Assembly: GCA_046329435.1 (NCBI GenBank)
Contig: JAXLUR010000002.1
Location: 248,001 to 312,000 of the forward strand
Origin: M3007 sp046329435
GTDB taxonomy: Bacteria > Bacteroidota > Bacteroidia > Chitinophagales > Saprospiraceae
Reading direction: 5' to 3'
DNA length: 64,000 bases
Shown here: positions 33,225 to 40,477 of the stretch, one piece after another
Layout of the letters: every line of letters starts with the position of its first letter
Position numbering within the stretch: position 1 is the stretch's first letter
Program-made: the position numbers and the translations under genes
Notes under the pieces: model-generated
Told to the model about the DNA's origin: nothing
The model's input: the letters and a program-made list of their open reading frames with translations, nothing else
The model's database searches: none

Positions 33225-34349
33225 GTGCATGCTCCGGGCAAGGATTTTAAACCGTTGGCAAAGGCGCACCAATCAATCTTCTTCCTTTATTTGCGCTACG
33301 CATTTTTTCACCTGATACCCGCTATTGCCTCCGTGTATAAAGTTGATGACCTCCACCGGTTCAATTACCGGCTCACTGCGCTCTGGTCGCTGAGTGAATT
33401 GGGCGGAAGCCTGCTGAGCACCCTCAAACTGCCGTTTGCCGGCATGCTGATCTGTATCTCAAGTGTGCTTATCCTGTCTTTGTTTTACCAGGCCAACCAG
33501 GAAAACGATAAGCCGGTCGCTATCGCGTTTCTGGTGGTTTCGGTCATGAAAGTGGTTTGCAACCCGTTGGTTTCGCCGCTGGCGTTTCTGGCCTTGTTTT
33601 TCCAGGCCGGCTTTTGCATGGTAGTTTTCCGCAACATCCGGCCGTTTGAGCGCGCCAGCATCGTGGCCGGGGTGGTTTGCCTGGTGCATACTTGTCTGCA
33701 GCAATTGTTCCTCAGGGAAGGCGATCTCAATTTCTGGTCCTTGAAAGCGGCGCTTTTGCCTACTGCCATCTTCAGCAACCTGATTATGGACGTGGTAAAA
33801 AGCAGTGTGTGGCTGGAGCTGGCCTACCTTGTTTTTTTCGGCGTGGCCGGGTGGTTTACCGGCCGGCTGGCGGCCCGTTTGCCAGCTATGATTCTTGATG
33901 AAATGGCGTTCCTGCACACCCAGGAGTCGTTGCCGAAGCCCGTATTGACGCCGAAACAGCAGAAGAAACTGGATAAAAAGAATAAAAAAAGATCAAACTA
34001 CGGCATGCCCCGTTTTCTTGCCGTTGTCGCAATTGGCGCATTCTCCACCGGCCAATACCATAGCGGGCTGAAAGTCTTGCAGGTGGCTGTTTTGTGGCTC
34101 ATTGTTTTTACCGACTTTTTTCAACGGCATGTGGTGCCGAGGGTGCTGCATGTACTGACGGGCTGGTTTTATCCACAATATCTGGATGCCGGGGAGCATA
34201 CCGGCAATTTTGGCAAAATGAGCGCCATGATTCGTTCGGCCTGGCTGCTTGCCCGGGAAGAAAACCGTTTTTTGTCCAAAGTTGCCCGCTTTGTCGCCCT
34301 TGTCTTTGCGCTGGGCCTGGGTGACTTCGGTCATTTGGGCGAAGCATGA
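33225..34349 (+). CDS. Polytopic membrane protein, unknown
   Basis: A 374-residue protein starting at a GTG (33225). It contains about eight hydrophobic segments, for example FAGMLICISSVLILSLFYQA, FLVVSVMKVVCNPLVSPLAF and AYLVFFGVAGWFTGRLAAR. A strongly basic cytosolic loop (LTPKQQKKLDKKNKKRSNYG, about residues 245-265) divides it into two membrane halves. The second half has LKVLQVAVLWLIVFTDFF. No family recognised. It looks like an inner-membrane protein with a possible nucleotide- or protein-binding loop. Confidence 0.65.
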   Translation: MHAPGKDFKPLAKAHQSIFFLYLRYAFFHLIPAIASVYKVDDLHRFNYRLTALWSLSELGGSLLSTLKLPFAGMLICISSVLILSLFYQANQENDKPVAIAFLVVSVMKVVCNPLVSPLAFLALFFQAGFCMVVFRNIRPFERASIVAGVVCLVHTCLQQLFLREGDLNFWSLKAALLPTAIFSNLIMDVVKSSVWLELAYLVFFGVAGWFTGRLAARLPAMILDEMAFLHTQESLPKPVLTPKQQKKLDKKNKKRSNYGMPRFLAVVAIGAFSTGQYHSGLKVLQVAVLWLIVFTDFFQRHVVPRVLHVLTGWFYPQYLDAGEHTGNFGKMSAMIRSAWLLAREENRFLSKVARFVALVFALGLGDFGHLGEA

Positions 34350-34420
34350 CGGCCGCCTTATTTGTTTAAAAAGCGGTAATCTTGCCATGCGTGGCGATTA
34401 CCTTTTTACCTCTTGATGCA

Positions 34421-35194
34421 ATGATGCGCCTTTCTATTGTCCAGTCGAGTCTCCATTGGGAGCATCCGGAAGCCAACCGGGTCATGTTTGCGGAAAAAAT
34501 GCGGCCACTGGCCGGCCATACCGATCTGGTCGTGTTGCCGGAAATGTTTACGACCGGTTTTTCGATGAATGCGGCGCAATTGGCCGAGCCGATGCAGGGC
34601 CCGACGACAGCCTGGATGCTCGAACAGGCCGCGGCGCTGGGCGCCGCGGTAGCCGGCAGCTTTATCTGTTCGGAGGAGGGGCGGTATTTCAATCGATTCG
34701 TATTTGCGCGCCCCGACGGCTCGGTGGAGACGTACAACAAACGGCATTTGTTTTCGCTGGCCGGAGAGGACAAAACCTATGCCCAGGGCTGGGACAAGGC
34801 GCGTATCGAATGGCTGGGCTGGCGTATCCGGCCGCTGATTTGTTACGATTTACGCTTTCCGGTATGGAGTCGAAACGAAAAAAATAACCCCTATGACCTG
34901 CTTTTGTACGTCGCCAACTGGCCGCAGACGCGTATTCACCATTGGTCGTCCCTGTTGGTGGCGAGAGCTATTGAAAATCAGGCATTTGTGGCTGGAGTGA
35001 ACATCTTCGGGCAAGACGGCGCAGGCCTGCAATACGTGGGCGAGTCGGCCGTCATAGATTTTAGCGGAAGAGAAATCGGCCGAATTTCAGGCAAAGAAGA
35101 TGTTTTTACCGCCGAACTTTCACTGGACAATTTGCGCGAGTACCGCCGTCAATTTCCTTTTCTACTCGATGCCGACGTTTTTCGTTTGCCTTAA
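34421..35194 (+). CDS. Nitrilase-superfamily omega-amidase (YafV-like)
   Basis: A 257-residue carbon-nitrogen hydrolase. The Glu-Lys-Cys triad is readable: Glu in LVVLPEMFTTGFSM, Lys in TYNKRHLFSLAGE and Cys in RPLICYDLRFPVWSRN. The combination PEMFTTGFSMN and KRHLFSLAGED is characteristic of the YafV/Nit2 omega-amidase group, which hydrolyses 2-oxoglutaramate or 2-oxosuccinamate, repairing products of glutamine and methionine transamination. The start is ATG 34421 or the adjacent ATG 34424; a TAATCTTG box at 34377-34384 may be the -7 element. Confidence 0.88.
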   Translation: MMRLSIVQSSLHWEHPEANRVMFAEKMRPLAGHTDLVVLPEMFTTGFSMNAAQLAEPMQGPTTAWMLEQAAALGAAVAGSFICSEEGRYFNRFVFARPDGSVETYNKRHLFSLAGEDKTYAQGWDKARIEWLGWRIRPLICYDLRFPVWSRNEKNNPYDLLLYVANWPQTRIHHWSSLLVARAIENQAFVAGVNIFGQDGAGLQYVGESAVIDFSGREIGRISGKEDVFTAELSLDNLREYRRQFPFLLDADVFRLP

Positions 35195-35246
35195 GGCGAG
35201 CTTAACAATTTTTGTTTCAAAGAGGTGAAAATTTCAAACCTATTGT

Positions 35247-35254
35247 TACCTTTG
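35247..35254 (+). promoter_or_regulatory. -7 element of the first NlpC/P60 gene
   Basis: TACCTTTG, exact consensus. The start codon is 198 bp downstream, so the transcript would have a leader of about 190 nt. The gap 35195-35451 holds this box and no other convincing gene; a 48-codon out-of-frame ATG frame begins at 35404 in the leader and overlaps the gene start. Confidence 0.5.
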
Positions 35255-35451
35255 CCACCGGCTTGCTAATCCACTCAGCCTTTTTCGCGCGGTTCGCTTT
35301 AATCTCACCATGAACATACCCGCTGCCGCAAGCCGTGTCCTGAACTGCGCAGAACTATGATTCCTAATCTGGTTCTTCAACCGACCCAAAGTCTTCTCAA
35401 ACATGAAAAAGATGTTTGCGGAAGTCCATTTGTTCACCAAAGCGTTTCTGA

Positions 35452-36003
35452 ATGAACGACACACTTCCTTCCAGTCGCAACACCAGAATCAACCTGTTCC
35501 GTCTCCCCTTAGCCATCCTTCTCTTCGTTTTTTGTTCGGCATTTAATGTCAACCCCAGGCACGAATCGCGTGCCGAAAGTGCCGAAATGATGCAATTCCG
35601 CGAATTTGTTACGGGCTATGCCCAAAACTTCACTGGTCTGAAATACCGCTACGCCGGCGTCAGCCCCAAGACCGGTTTTGATTGCTCGGGCTTTACCAGT
35701 TTCGTACTCAACGAATTTGGCGTCAAAACCTCTTCCAGCTCAGCTGCCCAATCCCGTCAGGGCGAACGCATCTCCCTGAACGACGTACTGCCCGGCGACC
35801 TGATCTTTTTCGGCGGCCGCGGCCACATTCAACACGTTGCCATGGTGGTAGAACGCACCGCAGAAGGCATTTTCTGCGTGCATAGCACCTGCAGCCGGGG
35901 CATCATTGTTGAAAACATCCTGACCTCCCGTTACTGGAAACCCAAGATTCTGTACGCCCGTGATGTGATCACGGAACAAGCCGAAGTAAAAAATCTTTTT
36001 TAA
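35452..36003 (+). CDS. NlpC/P60 family peptidoglycan hydrolase (first of a tandem pair)
   Basis: A 183-residue C40-family cysteine peptidase that likely cleaves gamma-D-Glu-mDAP or similar bonds in peptidoglycan stem peptides. An N-terminal membrane/signal segment (LFRLPLAILLFVFCSAFNVN) precedes the catalytic domain. The nucleophile is in GFDCSGFTSFVL, the His in HIQHVAMVVE, and the third residue near FCVHSTCSRGIIVEN. PGDLIFFGG is a family hallmark. A terminator follows, then a paralogue at 36095 with nearly the same catalytic region. Confidence 0.88.
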   Translation: MNDTLPSSRNTRINLFRLPLAILLFVFCSAFNVNPRHESRAESAEMMQFREFVTGYAQNFTGLKYRYAGVSPKTGFDCSGFTSFVLNEFGVKTSSSSAAQSRQGERISLNDVLPGDLIFFGGRGHIQHVAMVVERTAEGIFCVHSTCSRGIIVENILTSRYWKPKILYARDVITEQAEVKNLF

Positions 36004-36026
36004 CCCATTGAGTTAAAAAAATTGCA

Positions 36027-36061
36027 AAAACGGTTGCCACAGCGCTTGTGGCAACCGTTTT
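36027..36061 (+). terminator. Terminator between the NlpC/P60 pair
   Basis: AAAACGGTTGCCACA (36027-36041) pairs perfectly with TGTGGCAACCGTTTT (36047-36061) around GCGCT, followed by TGTTGTTTT. Confidence 0.9.
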
Positions 36062-36094
36062 GTTGTTTTAGCCGCATACTTGTATTTTATCATA

Positions 36095-36616
36095 ATGTCA
36101 ATGTCAACCAAACGCCTGCTTTCGCTTCTCGTGCTGTCGCTTCTGTTCTCAGTCGGTTGCAACCTGCTCAAACCCCGCACCAGTTCTGCCCCGCCACCCC
36201 GCCCCAATACCGATAGCGGGGTCGCGTCGCTTCGCCGAAACGTGGTGAATTACGGCCAGAAATTTGTCGGCACCAAATACCATTATGCCGGCACGAGCCC
36301 CAACACGGGCTTTGATTGCTCCGGCTTTACCAGCTACGTCATGAAAGAATTCAACATCAAGGTCTCGCCGGCCTCGTCGAAACAGGCCACCGAAGGGCGC
36401 CCTGTGCCGCTCGACCGGACGCAGCCCGGCGATCTGATCTTTTTCGGGGAGGATGCCAAACACATTCAGCATGTGGCGCTGCTCGTACGGCGTTCGGGCG
36501 ATGGCCTTACCTGCGTGCACAGTACGACCAGCAGAGGAGTTATTGTAGAAAATGTCAGCAAATCCTCTTACTGGAAACCCCGTATCCTGTTTGCCAGAGA
36601 CGTAATCAGCAAATAA
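36095..36616 (+). CDS. NlpC/P60 family lipoprotein hydrolase (second of a tandem pair)
   Basis: A 173-residue paralogue of the preceding gene; the start at 36095 (or ATG 36101) follows a terminator and a short AT-rich gap. It has a lipoprotein signal (STKRLLSLLVLSLLFSVGC) with a Pro/Ser-rich linker (PRTSSAPPPRPNTDSG). The C40 domain has FDCSGFTSYVMKEF, PGDLIFFGE, HIQHVALLVR and CVHSTTSRGVIVENVSKSSY. The two copies share long identical stretches around the active site. They differ in anchoring: this one is an outer-membrane lipoprotein, the other has no lipobox Cys in the usual place. Confidence 0.87.
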   Translation: MSMSTKRLLSLLVLSLLFSVGCNLLKPRTSSAPPPRPNTDSGVASLRRNVVNYGQKFVGTKYHYAGTSPNTGFDCSGFTSYVMKEFNIKVSPASSKQATEGRPVPLDRTQPGDLIFFGEDAKHIQHVALLVRRSGDGLTCVHSTTSRGVIVENVSKSSYWKPRILFARDVISK

Positions 36617-36635
36617 ACCAGCACTACCCAACAAG

Positions 36636-36670
36636 AAAAGGGCAATGAGAACAGATCTCATTGCCCTTTT
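36636..36670 (+). terminator. Bidirectional terminator between the NlpC/P60 gene and ftsH
   Basis: AAAAGGGCAATGAGA (36636-36650) pairs perfectly with TCTCATTGCCCTTTT (36656-36670) around ACAGA, with T/A-runs on both sides. It serves the convergent ftsH as well. Confidence 0.88.
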
Positions 36671-36690
36671 TTATGGCTGAACCTAATGTC

Positions 36691-38730
36691 TTAATCGTCG
36701 TCGCGCATCGTCGGTTCCACTTCTGAAATGTGGGCGCTTTCTCCCGGGGTGGGGTCGGCGAAGGGGCGTTTACCGATGATTTGTTCGAGATCGGTGCGGT
36801 GGAGCACTTCTTTTTCCAGCAGGGCCTGCGCCAGTGCGTCGAGCTCCTTGCGCTTGTCGCGGAGCAGGTTTTTGGCGCGGTCGTACTGTTCTTCGATCAT
36901 AAGTTTGGCTTCCTCATCGATGAGGTGAGCCGTTTGTTCGGAGAAAGGCCGGTTGTAGGTTTCATTCAGCATGGAATAAAACGATACGTTGCCTACTTTC
37001 TCGTTCATCCCGTAATTGATGATCATGTCGTACGCCATCCGGGTGATATGATCCAGGTCGCTTTGCGCGCCGGTGCTGATCTTGTCGAACACGACCGACT
37101 CTGCGGCGCGGCCACCCAGGGTCATGCAGATATCATCGAGCATTTTTTCCTTACGGGTAATGTATTGCTCCTTGGGCAGGTATTGAGCGTAACCCAGGGC
37201 TGCCAGGCCGCGCGGTACGATGGTAACTTTCACCAGCGGGTGCGCATGTTCGAGGAACCAGCCGCAAATGGCGTGACCGGCTTCGTGATAGGCGATAATC
37301 TGCTTTTCTTCCGGGCTGATGATCTTGTTTTTCTTTTCCAGACCGCCGATCACACGATCGAGGGCGTAGTTGAAATCGTCCATATCGACGGCCTTTTTGT
37401 TGCGGCGGGCTGCGATAAGCGCGGCTTCGTTGCACACATTGGCAATGTCGGCGCCTACGAAGCCCGGCGTCATTTCAGACAGGGCTTGCGAGGTGACTTC
37501 CTGGGCGATCTTGATGTTTTTCAAGTGTACCTCGAAGATCTGCGCGCGACCTTTCAGGTCGGGGCGCCCGATACCGATCTGACGGTCGAATCGACCGGGG
37601 CGCATCAGGGCATGGTCAAGAATGTCGGGGCGGTTGGTTGCTGCCATCAGGATGACGCCCTTGTCGGTGGGGAAGCCGTCCATTTCGACGAGCAACTGGT
37701 TGAGTGTGTTCTCCCGTTCGTCGTTGCCGCCCTGGAACGCGCCGCGACCGCGTGCGCGACCGATGGCGTCGATTTCATCGATGAAGATGATACAAGGGGC
37801 TTTTTCACGGGCCTGGCGGAAGAGGTCGCGCACCCGCGAAGCGCCGACGCCGACAAACATTTCGACAAAATCGGAGCCGGAGATCGAGAAAAACGGCACG
37901 CCTGCTTCGCCCGCTACGGCCTTGGCCAGCAGGGTTTTACCCGTGCCTGGAGGGCCGACGAGCAACACGCCCTTTGGAATCTTGCCGCCGAGAGTGGTGT
38001 ATTTTTTCGGATTTTTCAAAAAATCGACGATTTCGACCACTTCCTCTTTGGCCTCATCGAGGCCGGCAACGTCGGCAAAAGTGATGTTGACCCGCGTGTT
38101 GTTGTCGAACAGGGTGGCCTTCGATTTGCCGATGTTGAAAATTTGCGCGCCGGGGCCGCCTGCGCCGCCGCCCATCCGGCGGAGAATAAACAACCAAAGC
38201 GCCACGAAAAGCAGCAAAGGCAGGAGGTACGTGATGATGGTCGCCGTCCAGTTGGTCCGGTTTTCATATTCTGCCGTGATGCGCGGCTTTTTCTCCTTGA
38301 CCAGTGCTTCGTTGAGCGTTTTCAGGTTGTCGTTGAACACTTCGGGCGTGCCGATATTGAACACAAACTGCGGCTGATCGGCATTGAGCGCCTTGGGCTC
38401 CGGGGCTTTGATGTCGGTGAATTCACCTTGCCCCAGCGAGTCGGGATGAATGTACACCAGCGCCTTGTCGTTGTTGAGATCGACAACAAGCCGGTTGACC
38501 TGGTTGTGCCGGGCCATTTGTTCAAAACGTTCCCAAGTGATTTTGCGCTCCACACCAAACAGGCGAGTCATGTACAAACCGATGATACCCAGGCCGATAA
38601 TCACGTAGATCCAGGTAAAGCTGAGGCGGGGCATATTGTCACCGCCTCCCGGGTTGTTGTCGTTGTCGCGGCGGGGCCGTTGATTGTCCTGATCGTCGGG
38701 ACGAGAACGGTTATTATTTTCTTGTGCCAT
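36691..38730 (-). CDS. ftsH: ATP-dependent zinc metalloprotease FtsH
   Basis: A 679-residue membrane-bound AAA+ protease that degrades misfolded membrane proteins and short-lived regulators. ATG 38730 is used. A Gln/Asn/Asp/Arg-rich N-terminus (RSRPDDQDNQRPRRDNDNN) precedes TM1 (FTWIYVIIGLGIIGLYMT). A periplasmic domain follows, then TM2 (IITYLLPLLLFVALWLFIL). Walker A is VGPPGTGKTLLAKAVAG, Walker B CIIFIDEIDAIG, and the second region of homology is ATNRPDILDHALMRPGRFDR. The zinc site is AYHEAGHAICG with downstream Asp in STGAQSDLDHIT. Full length; the charged N-terminus is longer than in E. coli. Confidence 0.97.
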   Translation of the reverse strand: MAQENNNRSRPDDQDNQRPRRDNDNNPGGGDNMPRLSFTWIYVIIGLGIIGLYMTRLFGVERKITWERFEQMARHNQVNRLVVDLNNDKALVYIHPDSLGQGEFTDIKAPEPKALNADQPQFVFNIGTPEVFNDNLKTLNEALVKEKKPRITAEYENRTNWTATIITYLLPLLLFVALWLFILRRMGGGAGGPGAQIFNIGKSKATLFDNNTRVNITFADVAGLDEAKEEVVEIVDFLKNPKKYTTLGGKIPKGVLLVGPPGTGKTLLAKAVAGEAGVPFFSISGSDFVEMFVGVGASRVRDLFRQAREKAPCIIFIDEIDAIGRARGRGAFQGGNDERENTLNQLLVEMDGFPTDKGVILMAATNRPDILDHALMRPGRFDRQIGIGRPDLKGRAQIFEVHLKNIKIAQEVTSQALSEMTPGFVGADIANVCNEAALIAARRNKKAVDMDDFNYALDRVIGGLEKKNKIISPEEKQIIAYHEAGHAICGWFLEHAHPLVKVTIVPRGLAALGYAQYLPKEQYITRKEKMLDDICMTLGGRAAESVVFDKISTGAQSDLDHITRMAYDMIINYGMNEKVGNVSFYSMLNETYNRPFSEQTAHLIDEEAKLMIEEQYDRAKNLLRDKRKELDALAQALLEKEVLHRTDLEQIIGKRPFADPTPGESAHISEVEPTMRDDD

Positions 38731-38808
38731 GTTAATCAATAAATTGCCTTGAAAGGCGAAAGCGCAGCAGCCGGCTCTGGGCTGGGGGCACTGCGTTATT
38801 TGGGTTTT

Positions 38809-39201
38809 TTAAACTTCTGCAAATTCCGTCATCCGCGCATCGCTCCACAGATGCTCCAGTTCGTAAAACTGGCGCGTCTCGGGGTAAAAAACGTGGACAA
38901 CCGTATTGAAATAATCCATCAACACCCAACGGGCATTCCCCGAACCTTCCACGTGGGAGGGGGTGGTGGCGAGTTCTTCCTTGACCTTTTTGTAAATGCT
39001 GTCGGAAATGGCTTTGATGTGCGTGTTGGAATCGCCTTCGCAGATGATGAAAAAGTCTGCCGGGGCGTCCTCGAGTTTGCGCAAATCAAGTTGAATGATG
39101 TTTTTGCCTTTTTTGTCCCGGATACCTTCAATGATCCACTGGTTGAGTTTTTCGGTGGAAAACTTGTCGGTTAACGGCTGGCGTGCTCGAGTGAGATTCA
39201 A
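38809..39201 (-). CDS. rsfS: Ribosome silencing factor RsfS (Iojap/YbeB)
   Basis: RsfS binds L14 and blocks 30S/50S joining during starvation. The family core is clear: STEKLNQWIIEGIRDKKGKN, IQLDLRKLEDAPADFFIICEG, then VEGSGNARWVLMDYFNTVVH and LEHLWSDARMT. The longest frame begins at 39309, but a -7 box sits inside it at 39285-39292, so the start must be downstream. A TTG at 39201 gives 130 residues, the usual size; other TTG codons at about 39267 and 39273 are possible. The exact start is therefore uncertain. Followed by ftsH on the same strand, an order common in Bacteroidota. Confidence 0.82.
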   Translation of the reverse strand: MNLTRARQPLTDKFSTEKLNQWIIEGIRDKKGKNIIQLDLRKLEDAPADFFIICEGDSNTHIKAISDSIYKKVKEELATTPSHVEGSGNARWVLMDYFNTVVHVFYPETRQFYELEHLWSDARMTEFAEV

Positions 39202-39284
39202 AATGGAGTGAAAATTGAGTTTGTGTTTAATAAAGAACGCCTCTTCCTGAAAAATGTGGCGCAATGTCAATTCAAAACTTCTCC

Positions 39285-39316
39285 CAAAGGTACGCATCTT
39301 CGCCCGCACCTACCAA
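39285..39316 (-). promoter_or_regulatory. rsfS(-ftsH) promoter
   Basis: On the minus strand TTG (plus 39314-39316), a 21-bp spacer and TACCTTTG (plus 39285-39292), an exact -7 box. Confidence 0.6.
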
Positions 39317-39331
39317 TTTGGCGAGACGGAT

Positions 39332-40126
39332 ATGACAAACACGCTTTTTATCGGAAAAGTTTACCACCGCTTCGAGGTGTTGACTTCTACCAATGACTGG
39401 CTTAAAACGGAGGCTGCAAAAAACAAGCCACCCGAAGGAATGGTCGTTCGGGCTGACAGTCAGTCAGCAGGGCGGGGTCAATTTGGCAGCCGCTGGGAAA
39501 GCGGGAAGAACCTCAATCTTACCCTTAGCGTCCTGTTGGTTCCCAACTGGCTGCCTGTCGGACAACAATTTTACCTGAGCATGGCCGTGGCGTTGGGCGC
39601 CAGGGATGCGGTAGCGCAGGTATTGGCCGCGCATGGCCCGGAGGCTTCAAACCCCTCTGCCCCGGCAGTTCGGCTCAAATGGCCCAACGATATCTACATC
39701 GATGACCGAAAAGTCGGGGGCATTTTGATTGAAAATACGCTTGCAGGTTCCGGTTTGCAAACTTCCGTCGTGGGCATTGGCTTGAATGTCAATCAAATAC
39801 AATTCCCGGCTGAACTGCCCAATCCCGGCTCAATGGCCCTCGCCATGCAGTGCAGCTTCGACCCCGACGAACTGGAACAACTGCTGTTCGAATGCCTGGA
39901 ACGGCGCTACCTGCAACTCAAGGCCAGGCGCCATGCGGAGCTCAAAAGCGATTATCTGGCCGTTTTGTACCGGCTGAACACGCCCGCCTTTTTTCAAAAA
40001 ACAGCCGACAATTCGGTGTTCGAAGGCCGAATCTGCGGTGTCTCGGAAGAGGGCTTTCTGCAAATCATAACGGCTGACGAAGAGACACTCCACTTCGATC
40101 TCAAACAAATCCGGTTGTTGATCTGA
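39332..40126 (+). CDS. birA: Biotin--[acetyl-CoA-carboxylase] ligase
   Basis: A 264-residue class I biotin protein ligase that forms biotinyl-AMP and transfers biotin to the carboxyl carrier protein. It starts at ATG 39332 (MTNTLFIGKVYHRFEVLTST) and has no N-terminal DNA-binding domain, so it is an enzyme only, not a repressor. Motifs: AGRGQFGSRW (biotinyl-AMP loop), VRLKWPNDIYIDDRKVGGIL and VVGIGLNVNQIQFP. The C-terminal SH3-like cap ends FDLKQIRLLI. Divergent from rsfS. Confidence 0.93.
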   Translation: MTNTLFIGKVYHRFEVLTSTNDWLKTEAAKNKPPEGMVVRADSQSAGRGQFGSRWESGKNLNLTLSVLLVPNWLPVGQQFYLSMAVALGARDAVAQVLAAHGPEASNPSAPAVRLKWPNDIYIDDRKVGGILIENTLAGSGLQTSVVGIGLNVNQIQFPAELPNPGSMALAMQCSFDPDELEQLLFECLERRYLQLKARRHAELKSDYLAVLYRLNTPAFFQKTADNSVFEGRICGVSEEGFLQIITADEETLHFDLKQIRLLI

Positions 40127-40341
40127 ACGAAATCACTGCTTGGTCGTAACATTTAAACCGTTCGTCCATGAAAGCGCACTGCCGCCCACTTTTCGTGCAG
40201 CCGGCATGTAACACTTTTGTCCTTTGTGCCGTCTTGTGTGCGTTCGCCGGGCGACAACTCCATTCGTGGACATAATTCGGGCGTTTATAGTTGAAAAGAG
40301 TAAGTTAATAGAAATATCCTGTTAAAGTTTAGTTCCTTGTA

Positions 40342-40373
40342 TTGCATAGAACTGTTTTCTCTCCTTACCTTTG
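40342..40373 (+). promoter_or_regulatory. Promoter of the first OMP_b-brl receptor gene
   Basis: TTG (40342-40344), a 21-bp spacer and TACCTTTG (40366-40373, exact). The ATG at 40478 is 104 bp downstream, so the leader is about 95 nt. The gap 40127-40477 (351 bp) holds this promoter; no RNA gene or terminator was recognised in the rest. Confidence 0.6.
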
Positions 40374-40477
40374 TGTCATCATCCTTTGGATTTGAAAACA
40401 AAACAAACGTTCCGTCAGCCGGAACGCACTGCAATTACCGGGAAACGACTCTAGTCCAAGTCAAACACAATTAAGCT

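Noticed and set aside
35191..35205. Two TTAA at 11-bp spacing upstream of the first NlpC/P60 promoter
   Set aside because: Only two copies, inside the stop region of the amidase gene, at a different distance (42 bp) from the -7 box; likely chance.
36730..38742. A 670-codon open frame on the plus strand opposite ftsH
   Set aside because: It is the antisense of a certain gene; the composition (His/Val/Gly/Arg-rich without domains) is a by-product of ftsH codon usage.
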